Assembly (NCBI GenBank): GCA_015056385.1
Contig: SVGI01000015.1
Span: 1 to 32,397 of the forward strand
DNA: 32,397 nucleotides
Reading direction: 5' to 3'
Origin: Clostridiales bacterium
GTDB taxonomy: Bacteria; Bacillota; Clostridia; HGM11327
Made by a program: the position numbers and the translations under genes. The notes under the pieces were generated by a model. The model made no database searches. It was not told the origin of the DNA and saw only the letters and a list, made by a program, of their open reading frames with translations. This document shows positions 25,113-31,015 of the stretch, in pieces (the first letter of the stretch is position 1; the number at the start of each line of letters is the position of its first letter).

Positions 25113-25263
25113 TGTTTTTGCACATTTATCTGGATTATAGAAGTTTTATTCGAAATAAGGCGAATGTTTCGTTTCCCAAACCTCTGCTTGTTTGTTTTTT
25201 TACCGCATTTTATAGAATGAAACAAATTATTGTTCACAACGTAAGGCAGTGCTTTCACAAATG

Positions 25264-25293
25264 AAAAAGGCGGCCATTTTACCGGCCGCCTTT
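25264..25293 (-). terminator. Rho-independent terminator of the small transcription unit
   Basis: AAAGGCGGCC / GGCCGCCTTT arms with an eight-base loop and five T's on the minus strand: a strong terminator 38 bases after the 12-codon ORF. Confidence 0.88.
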
Positions 25294-25331
25294 CTACTGT
25301 AATTACTTCATTCCCCATACTATGACGTAGG

Positions 25332-25370
25332 TTATTTATTTTGCTCATCGCAGATAAGAATATTTTTCAT
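25332..25370 (-). CDS. 12-codon ORF in its own transcription unit
   Basis: ATG at 25370 opens MKNILICDEQNK and stops at TAA 25332. The ribosome site AAAGGAGG, six bases from the ATG, is the best in the window. A promoter (25399-25427) and a terminator (25264-25293) define an RNA of about 130 bases that carries nothing else convincing. A longer ORF in another frame starts at 25348 but runs through the terminator hairpin and is unlikely. It could be a micropeptide, a leader peptide, the relic of a longer gene, or a small RNA whose ribosome site has another purpose. Confidence 0.45.
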   Translation of the reverse strand: MKNILICDEQNK

Positions 25371-25398
25371 ATATTTCCTCCTTTTGGTTTTCACCTTT

Positions 25399-25427
25399 AT
25401 TTTATTGATTTCACTATGAATATTCAA
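25399..25427 (-). promoter_or_regulatory. Sigma-A promoter of the 12-codon unit
   Basis: Minus strand TTGAAT, a 17-base spacer and TAAAAT, 28 bases before ATG 25370. It lies just after the acyl-CoA synthetase terminator. Confidence 0.65.
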
Positions 25428-25461
25428 TGCGCAACGGGATTAAGATTTGATTAAGACGAAC

Positions 25462-25492
25462 AAAAAAAGCCTCCCCTTTTTTAAGGGGAGGC
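25462..25492 (-). terminator. Rho-independent terminator of the acyl-CoA synthetase gene
   Basis: GCCTCCCC / GGGGAGGC arms around an A-rich loop, followed by seven T's on the minus strand, nine bases after the stop codon. Confidence 0.93.
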
Positions 25493-25500
25493 AACAAGCA

Positions 25501-27765
25501 TTAAAGCTTATTTCTCTGGATTTTTCCACTTATTGTTTTGGGAAGCTCATCACGGAACACAACCACGCGGGGATACTTATACGGGGCTGTATGAACCTTT
25601 ACGTAGTTCTGAATTTCCTTTTTAAGCTCCTCCGTGGGCTCTGTGCCCTTTGTGAGGACTACGCTTGCCTTTACCACCTGGCCTCTTAATTCATCAGGTG
25701 CCGCAGATACACCGCATTCAACAACGTAAGGAAGCTCCATTATTACGCTTTCTATTTCGAAGGGTCCGATACGGTAGCCAGAGGATTTGATAACGTCATC
25801 TATACGGCTTACATACCAATAATAACCGTCCTCATCCCTCCAGGCAGTATCGCCCGTATGATACATATTGTCGTACACAGCCTCATTGGTAAGCTCTTCG
25901 TTAAGATAGTATTCCTTGAAAAGACCTGCAGGTATGCCATCGTCAAGCCTTACAACTATCTCACCTACCTCGCCTGTTGCAACAGGCTTACCTGCGGCAT
26001 CAACAAGGTCGATATTATACTGGGGAGAAGCCTTACCCATAGAGCCTATCTTCGGAACCGTTCCGCAGAGGTTAGCAATAGTGAGGGTGGTTTCCGTCTG
26101 ACCGAAGCCTTCCATTATATCAAGACCCGTAGCCTCCTTGAAAAGCTTATATACCTCGGGATTAAGAGCCTCACCTGCTGTGGTCATATGATGTATGGAT
26201 GAAAGGTCGTATTTTGAAAGGTCGCTTCTTACAAGCATTCTCAACATTGTGGGAGGTGCGCAGAATGTGGTTATGCCATATTTTGCAAACATGGGCAATA
26301 TGTCGTTTTCATCGAACTTATCAAAGTCATATACGAATACCGCGCCCTCGCAAAGCCACTGACCGTAAAGCTTGCCCCAAAGGGATTTGCCCCAGCCTGT
26401 ATCTGATATCGTAAGGTGAAGACCGTCCCTCTCGCAGCAATGCCAATATTTTGCGGTTACGTAATGTCCCAGGGCGTAGGTGTGCTTATGGGCAGCCATT
26501 TTGGGGTTGCCCGTTGTGCCTGAGGTGAAGAACATGAGAGCAACATCATCACCTGCAGAGCAATTTTCTTCTCTCTGATATTTTCCGGAGAAAAGCTTGA
26601 ATTCCTCATCAAAATCATGCCAGCCCTCCTTCTTGCCGCCAACCAATATAAGGTTTTTGACCTGGGGACACTGTGCCGCTGCAGCCTGGGCTATATCGGC
26701 AGTGTCGCCGTCTGCGGTACAAAGTATAGCACTTACACCCGCCGCATCGTAACGGTATACGAAATCGTGCTCCTTAAGCTGATTCGTTGCGGGGATGGCT
26801 ATGGCTCCTATCTTGTGGAGGGCAACCATTGCAAACCAGAACTGATAATGCCTTTTGAGCACCAGCATAACTCTGTCGCCCCGCTTAACACCAAGGGATT
26901 TAAGATAATTCGCCGTCTGGTTGGAGTAGCGCATGATATCCCCGAAGGTAAATCTACGCTCTGTTTTGTGCTTATCAAGATGAAGCATTGCAAGCTTATT
27001 GGGGTATTTTCTTGCGATACCGTCTACTATATCAAATCCAAAGTTAAAGGTATCGGTATTAGTGAAATTTATTTTTTCAAGGGCGCCGTTTTCATCCTCA
27101 AGGCATTCTACAAATCTCTCGCATACGAGTTTTCCGCTTGTCTTAGCGGCGGCAATAGTCCTTACAACCTCTTTTTCCGCAGTTTTCTCACCGGGAAGAA
27201 CTACTGCGCAGAATTCACAGTCCTTGCCGTCGATAGCTATCATGCCGTGGGGTGTTGAGCTGTCGTAATATATGCTGTCCCCCTCGCGGAGTATTTCCGT
27301 ATGGTCGCCTATCTGGACCTTAAGGCTTCCCGAAAGAACCAAATCAAATTCCTGACCTGAATGCTTTGCAAGGTGGATAGGCTTATTCTGCTGAGCCGCG
27401 GAATACTCATACCTTACGTAATATGGCTCTGCAATTTTATCTCTGAACTTGGGGGCAAGATTTCTTATATCAATACCCTCTTCCCTTGCTGTCTGCTGGC
27501 CGTTACCCTTACGTGTTACGGTATAACTTGAAAGATTAGCAGTTTTACCCTCAAGAAGCTCTGTAAGCTCAACGCCGAAAACCAAAGAGCATTTGTGAAT
27601 GAAGGAAAACGGAATGTCTGCGTTGCCGCTTTCGTATGCGGTATAATCATTTACTGATACTTCGGTTTTTTCCGCCATTTCAGAAACGGCAAAACCCATT
27701 ACCTCTCGCAATTCACGGATACGTGTTGCGATCTCGCTTAACTGTGTGGTTGTTTTGTTTTCCAT
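25501..27765 (-). CDS. HTH-cupin-acyl-CoA synthetase fusion (AMP-forming, medium-chain/branched type)
   Basis: A 754-residue three-part protein. Residues 8-72 form an XRE-type helix-turn-helix (IRELREVMGFAVSEMAEKTEVS...YESG). Residues 115-193 are a cupin (HSGQEFDLVLSGSLKVQIG, REGDSIYYDSSTPHGMIA). Residues 240-754 are an AMP-forming ligase: P-loop TSGTTGNPK at 414-422, SDTGWGKSLWGKLYGQW near 454-470, the adenylate motif MEGFGQTE at 551-558, the hinge region HTGDTAWRDEDGYYWYVSRIDD, and the catalytic lysine Lys748 in PKTISGKIQ. The SDTGW...W segment and overall pattern resemble medium-chain acyl-CoA synthetases, some of which prefer small branched acids. AGGAGAGG precedes the ATG. A T-box leader (27801-28077) controls it, so it should respond to amino-acid supply. 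It is monocistronic. Confidence 0.9.
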   Translation of the reverse strand: MENKTTTQLSEIATRIRELREVMGFAVSEMAEKTEVSVNDYTAYESGNADIPFSFIHKCSLVFGVELTELLEGKTANLSSYTVTRKGNGQQTAREEGIDIRNLAPKFRDKIAEPYYVRYEYSAAQQNKPIHLAKHSGQEFDLVLSGSLKVQIGDHTEILREGDSIYYDSSTPHGMIAIDGKDCEFCAVVLPGEKTAEKEVVRTIAAAKTSGKLVCERFVECLEDENGALEKINFTNTDTFNFGFDIVDGIARKYPNKLAMLHLDKHKTERRFTFGDIMRYSNQTANYLKSLGVKRGDRVMLVLKRHYQFWFAMVALHKIGAIAIPATNQLKEHDFVYRYDAAGVSAILCTADGDTADIAQAAAAQCPQVKNLILVGGKKEGWHDFDEEFKLFSGKYQREENCSAGDDVALMFFTSGTTGNPKMAAHKHTYALGHYVTAKYWHCCERDGLHLTISDTGWGKSLWGKLYGQWLCEGAVFVYDFDKFDENDILPMFAKYGITTFCAPPTMLRMLVRSDLSKYDLSSIHHMTTAGEALNPEVYKLFKEATGLDIMEGFGQTETTLTIANLCGTVPKIGSMGKASPQYNIDLVDAAGKPVATGEVGEIVVRLDDGIPAGLFKEYYLNEELTNEAVYDNMYHTGDTAWRDEDGYYWYVSRIDDVIKSSGYRIGPFEIESVIMELPYVVECGVSAAPDELRGQVVKASVVLTKGTEPTEELKKEIQNYVKVHTAPYKYPRVVVFRDELPKTISGKIQRNKL

Positions 27766-27800
27766 GAAAATCCTCTCCTTTTCTATTTTTTCGGCAAATC

Positions 27801-27836
27801 AAAAAGACTCGCCTCAAAAATTCTTTGAGACGAGCC
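27801..27836 (-). terminator. T-box-regulated terminator
   Basis: CTCGTCTCAAA pairs with TTTGAGGCGAG (one G-U) and is followed by TTTTTG on the minus strand, 35 bases before the ATG. It should form when tRNA is charged. Confidence 0.88.
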
Positions 27837-28077
27837 TTGAACGTTCTTCAAATACCCGCGGTACCACTCAAATTGCGTGAAATTCACGCCACTCTGGCTC
27901 TAACAAGCCGTATGCATTTACGCAGCAATCACGAAAGACCTTACTTGGGAAAGCCCGTTTAGATCTTCAGCTCGGAAGTGATAAGTTACTTGACCGTTAT
28001 TTACCGGGATTTCACCGCCCCCGACTCTCTGTGAAATTTAATCAAGACCGTCTTCGTCATAGCCTTTATAAATTGTT
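27801..28077 (-). promoter_or_regulatory. T-box riboswitch leader, specifier read as AUC (Ile)
   Basis: The minus strand carries the T-box sequence AGTGGTACCGCGG (27856-27868). In stem I, GCT...GAAG pairs with CTTC..AGC at the base and CTTGA pairs with TCAAG above, with an AGAGAG bulge and a GGTGAAA turn. The specifier loop lies between them on the 3' side as TAACTTATCA. By alignment to the glyQS layout (codon, then A, then lower stem), the specifier is ATC at 27982-27980, which means isoleucine. The discriminator-pairing base U in UGGU expects A73, as in tRNA-Ile. A stem III hairpin (GGCTTGTTAGAGCC) and a terminator at 27801-27836 complete it. The specifier is less certain than the T-box itself. 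Confidence 0.9.
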
Positions 28078-28083
28078 GTGTGT

Positions 28084-28112
28084 ATTATACTCTCCGTTTT
28101 TTTAGTTGTCAA
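28084..28112 (-). promoter_or_regulatory. Perfect sigma-A promoter of the T-box transcript
   Basis: Minus strand TTGACA, a 17-base spacer and TATAAT; the predicted RNA starts near 28077, giving a leader of about 310 bases. Confidence 0.92.
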
Positions 28113-28141
28113 GTATTTTGCGCCTTAATTTTTTATAATTT

Positions 28142-28300
28142 TTACTCTTCCACTGTTTCAAAGAGGTAAGGTGGGAATAAATAATCCTCATCAAGCTCCG
28201 TGTATATTCTATACCAACCCTTTTCAACAGATATAACCTCGTATATTTTGTTTTTTTCAAACGCAAGCGTATCAATTTTTCCTACGTACTTCACTTTCAT
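28142..28300 (-). CDS. Small 52-residue protein
   Basis: ATG 28300 opens a 52-residue frame: MKVKYVGKIDTLAFEKNKIYEVISVEKGWYR..., ending DYLFPPYLFETVEE. The alternation of beta-like segments, KIYEV, EKGWYRIY and the YLFPPYLFE ending recalls short SH3-like conserved proteins of Clostridia and Lachnospiraceae, but I cannot name the family. It starts 26 bases after the AGCS symporter stop on the same strand, so it is probably cotranscribed. The ribosome site is weak (AGG about 12 bases upstream). It ends 30 bases before the T-box promoter. Confidence 0.68.
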   Translation of the reverse strand: MKVKYVGKIDTLAFEKNKIYEVISVEKGWYRIYTELDEDYLFPPYLFETVEE

Positions 28301-28326
28301 ATATCAGTTTACCTGTTTTACCGCCA

Positions 28327-29733
28327 TCATCTCAGCTCATGAGATTTCTTGGAGAAATGCTCCCTTGTAAGCCTTGCCACAACACCGGACAGGGCAAACA
28401 ACGCTATAAAATTAGGTATTGCCATAAGGCCGTTAAAGGTATCTGCAAGGCTCCACACAACCTCAAGTGATAATGTTGTGCCAACAACTATCACAGCAGA
28501 GAATATAAGCTGGTATACCTTTGACGCCTTCGTGCCAAACAAATATTCCACACAGCGGGTACCGTATAGGGACCAGCCGAGTATAGTTGAAAAAGCAAAC
28601 AGAAAAAGCGCTATGGCAATAAACAATGATGCAAATTTATCACCGAAAACAGTTGCAAATGCCGAGGTTATAAGCTCGGAGCTTACTGCCTTTCCGAATT
28701 CTATCTCAATACCGCTTACCATAATTGCAAGACCCGTAAGGGTGCAAATAACGATAGTGTCCACGAATACCTCGAAAATGCCGAACATGCCCTGCCTTAC
28801 GGGATCATCAGTATCTGCCGCCGCATGGGCTATACCTGCAGAACCAAGACCCGCCTCGTTTGAAAACGCACTGCGCTTCAATCCCCAGGTTACTACCTCC
28901 TTAAACGCAATTCCGCAGGCGGCACCGCAAACAGCACGCGGTGTAAACGCCCCTACAATGATATTTCTGAAGGCATCACCAATGCTTGTATAATTGACTC
29001 CGATAACGATCAACGTACACATAATGTAGAAAATACTCATAACAGGAATAAGAAGCCCGGTTATTTTACCTATCCTCTTAATACCGCCCATAATGGATAG
29101 TCCGCAAATAATCGCAAGAATTACACCTACGATAACGCTTACCGTAAGCTCGTTTCCTTTAACAGAGGGTATAAACGAGGTAAGAGCGTTATTTACAGAG
29201 GACGAAATGCTGTTTGCCTGAGAAAGATTTCCTATTCCGAATGAGGCGGTAATTGTAAATACAGCAAACAAAACAGCAAGCCACCTCCATTTTGTTCCCA
29301 TACCCTTGGTTATGTAATACATAGGTCCGCCGACCCAATCGCCCTTTTTATTCTTTTCACGGTAGTTTACGGCAAGAGTGACCTCGCTGTATTTGATAAC
29401 CATGCCCAAAAGAGCTGCTATCCAAAGCCAAAAAAGAGTTCCGTATCCACCCATGGCAATAGCCTGGCTGGTACCGATTATATTACCTGTGCCCACAGTA
29501 GATGCCAGGGCGGTAGTTACAGCCTGAAAGGATGTAACAGACCCTGCAGATGCTTTTTTCTTACTGAAAACACCTCCTACCGTATTTTTCATAGCGTAGC
29601 CAAACCTACTAAACTGTATACCCTTATTTCGGACAGTAAAAATCACTCCGCCCAAAACAACACAAGGCAAAAGCACGTAGATCCACGCAAAGGTATTGAG
29701 GGTTTCGGTAAAAAATCTTAAAATTGCGTCCAT
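28327..29733 (-). CDS. Sodium:alanine (amino acid) symporter, AGCS family
   Basis: A 468-residue membrane transporter with about ten to eleven hydrophobic segments. Family motifs include SVTSFQAVTTALASTVGTGNI, YREKNKKGDWVGGPMYYI and KRSAFSNEAGLGSAGIAHAAA, here cited by motif; the last is a strong AGCS signature. It imports alanine and/or glycine with Na+. AAAGGA precedes ATG 29733. An extended -10 promoter at 29885 gives a leader of about 150 bases with a small CTCTG/CAGAG hairpin but no recognised riboswitch. The 52-residue ORF follows. Substrate preference cannot be read from sequence. Confidence 0.94.
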   Translation of the reverse strand: MDAILRFFTETLNTFAWIYVLLPCVVLGGVIFTVRNKGIQFSRFGYAMKNTVGGVFSKKKASAGSVTSFQAVTTALASTVGTGNIIGTSQAIAMGGYGTLFWLWIAALLGMVIKYSEVTLAVNYREKNKKGDWVGGPMYYITKGMGTKWRWLAVLFAVFTITASFGIGNLSQANSISSSVNNALTSFIPSVKGNELTVSVIVGVILAIICGLSIMGGIKRIGKITGLLIPVMSIFYIMCTLIVIGVNYTSIGDAFRNIIVGAFTPRAVCGAACGIAFKEVVTWGLKRSAFSNEAGLGSAGIAHAAADTDDPVRQGMFGIFEVFVDTIVICTLTGLAIMVSGIEIEFGKAVSSELITSAFATVFGDKFASLFIAIALFLFAFSTILGWSLYGTRCVEYLFGTKASKVYQLIFSAVIVVGTTLSLEVVWSLADTFNGLMAIPNFIALFALSGVVARLTREHFSKKSHELR

Positions 29734-29884
29734 AGCATCCTTTTCTTATAAATCTCTTGTATAATTTTATTAAGCTAAACTCTGTTTATAAATACATCTC
29801 AGAGGGCATACATTACATATAGCCACACAATAAAGCCGGGCTATTTTATACCTCAAGGGCAAGCCGTCTATAAAACACCGTACC

Positions 29885-29893
29885 ATTATACCA
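29885..29893 (-). promoter_or_regulatory. Extended -10 promoter of the AGCS symporter gene
   Basis: TGGTATAAT on the minus strand, a TGn-extended -10 with no good -35. It lies in the 307-base divergent region 29734-30040, which holds this promoter, the plus-strand promoter at 29920 and no gene. Confidence 0.6.
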
Positions 29894-29919
29894 CATAATA
29901 TCATTATAAAATATAATTA

Positions 29920-29948
29920 TTGCGATATAAGATTTTTTGTTATACAAT
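29920..29948 (+). promoter_or_regulatory. Sigma-A promoter of the desulfoferrodoxin gene
   Basis: TTGCGA, a 17-base spacer and TACAAT. The leader is about 85 bases and contains AAGGA followed by a three-codon ORF (ATG CTA TGG TAA) just before the true start. Confidence 0.6.
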
Positions 29949-30040
29949 AAAGTAAGGTATTATCTGTCTGTGTGATAGATCATATCCCTTTATCCGCATA
30001 AGAAAGGTAAGCCTTCCGAAAGGAATGCTATGGTAATTTT

Positions 30041-30661
30041 ATGAAATTCTATATATGTAAAACATGTGGTAATGTAATTACTAAAATAAACGATTCATCT
30101 GTGCCTGTTGTATGCTGCGCAAAGCCTATGGCTGAGCTTGTTGCAGGAAGCGTAGAGGCTTCTGCTGAAAAGCACATCCCCACATTTACTACAGACAATA
30201 ACAAGGTTTTTGTAATAGTCGGGGACGTAAAGCATCCTATGCAGCCCGAGCACTATATTCAGTGGATTGCCATTGAAACAAAGGAAGGCTTCCAGATTAA
30301 ATACCTTACACCTGATGACCAGCCTGCCGCAAGCTTCAATATGAGCAGTCAGGATAAGCTTATTGCAGTTTATGCATACTGCAACCTTCACGGTCTTTGG
30401 AAAAAGGAGCCTGAGGAGCCTGTTGTTTGCGACCTCAAGCCTCTTGACACTACGTCAGATGAAAACTACGTTGTATGCCGCTGCAACAACGTAAAATACT
30501 TTGACATTGTTAATGCCGCACGTGAACATACAAGCCTTAACGGATTGCTTTCCATATTCGATGAGGTTAAGAACACCACACACTGCTCAAGCGGATGCGG
30601 CGGATGCTACAGCAAGGTTCTTGCAATTATTTCCGAAATGATGAGCGGAAGCCTCAAATAA
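30041..30661 (+). CDS. Desulfoferrodoxin (superoxide reductase) with C-terminal BFD-like domain
   Basis: A 206-residue protein. Residues 1-35 are a desulforedoxin-type Fe(Cys)4 site (Cys6, Cys9, Cys25, Cys26). Residues 36-125 are the superoxide reductase domain: catalytic Lys44 and His45 in EKHIPTF, His65 in VKHPM, His71 in PEHYIQWI, and Cys114 and His117 in AYCNLHGLW, the Fe(His)4Cys centre. Unlike ordinary desulfoferrodoxin (about 125 residues), it continues into 143-200, which resembles bacterioferritin-associated ferredoxin: VCRCNNV with Cys146 and Cys148, then SGCGGCYSKV with Cys186 and Cys189, a likely [2Fe-2S] site. It reduces superoxide to peroxide in anaerobes. The start at ATG 30041 has only a weak GGTAA nearby; AAGGA lies 17 bases upstream. 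Confidence 0.92.
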   Translation: MKFYICKTCGNVITKINDSSVPVVCCAKPMAELVAGSVEASAEKHIPTFTTDNNKVFVIVGDVKHPMQPEHYIQWIAIETKEGFQIKYLTPDDQPAASFNMSSQDKLIAVYAYCNLHGLWKKEPEEPVVCDLKPLDTTSDENYVVCRCNNVKYFDIVNAAREHTSLNGLLSIFDEVKNTTHCSSGCGGCYSKVLAIISEMMSGSLK

Positions 30662-30680
30662 TTTTTCATTTCAAAAAGAT

Positions 30681-30718
30681 AACCACCTTGCCGTAAAAAT
30701 ACGGCAGGGTGGTTTTTT
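30681..30718 (+). terminator. Rho-independent terminator of the desulfoferrodoxin gene
   Basis: AACCACCTTGCCGTA / TACGGCAGGGTGGTT stem with a four-base loop, followed by six T's. Confidence 0.93.
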
Positions 30719-30727
30719 GTATCCTTT

Positions 30728-30903
30728 TTATTTTTCAAATGGGTATTTTATACCTATTTGCCTTCTTATTTCATCCATCTGCTTCATTATTGTTATGCTT
30801 TCATCGAGAGGCAAAATATCACTTTGCGTTTTACCGTTTATTATGCATTGAGAGGCCTCTGTGATTTCCTCCTCAAAGCCATTTAAGACAGAATACAACA
30901 AAA
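30728..30903 (-). pseudogene. C-terminal remnant of a Gfo/Idh/MocA oxidoreductase
   Basis: The minus frame ending at TAA 30728 reads about 58 residues: LYSVLNGFEEEITEASQCII, then NGKTQSDILPLDESI, then IMKQMDEIRRQIGIKYPFE. This is the typical C-terminus of Gfo/Idh/MocA dehydrogenases (GFxxEIxE...G...SxxxPLxxSlxiMxxMDxIRxQxGxxYP). No start codon or Rossmann domain lies upstream; the frame runs straight into a terminator hairpin and then a stop. The rest of the gene is therefore missing, which suggests a deletion. It is not continuous with the dehydrogenase at 1-340. Confidence 0.75.
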
Positions 30904-30926
30904 ACCCCGCCGATTGCTCGATGGGG
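30898..30926 (-). terminator. Probable terminator of the ACT-MBL gene
   Basis: On the minus strand CCCC...CGA-GCAA-TCG...GGGG forms a hairpin with a small internal loop, followed by TTTTTGTT, 90 bases after the gene's stop. Confidence 0.62.
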
Positions 30927-31015
30927 ATAAATTGTTTATTGGTTGTGAATCAGTTATTTTGTCAATTATAACCTATAATACAATACACAAAACAGAAATT
31001 CATTGTTAAGTATAC

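Noticed and set aside
25113-25263. PurR boxes or a purine riboswitch upstream of purE
   Set aside because: CGAA-containing palindromes near 25150-25175 do not match the PurBox consensus and lie upstream of the -35; no purine aptamer core was found.
25109-25348. 79-codon minus-strand ORF (MSKINNLRHSM...)
   Set aside because: It passes through a strong terminator hairpin and the purE promoter and has no ribosome site of its own.
26617-27258. 213-codon plus-strand ORF inside the acyl-CoA synthetase gene
   Set aside because: It is antisense to a clear catalytic-domain gene, with no ribosome site and unlikely composition.
28349-28993. 214-codon plus-strand ORF inside the AGCS symporter gene
   Set aside because: It is a shadow of the transporter's codon pattern on the opposite strand; no independent signals.
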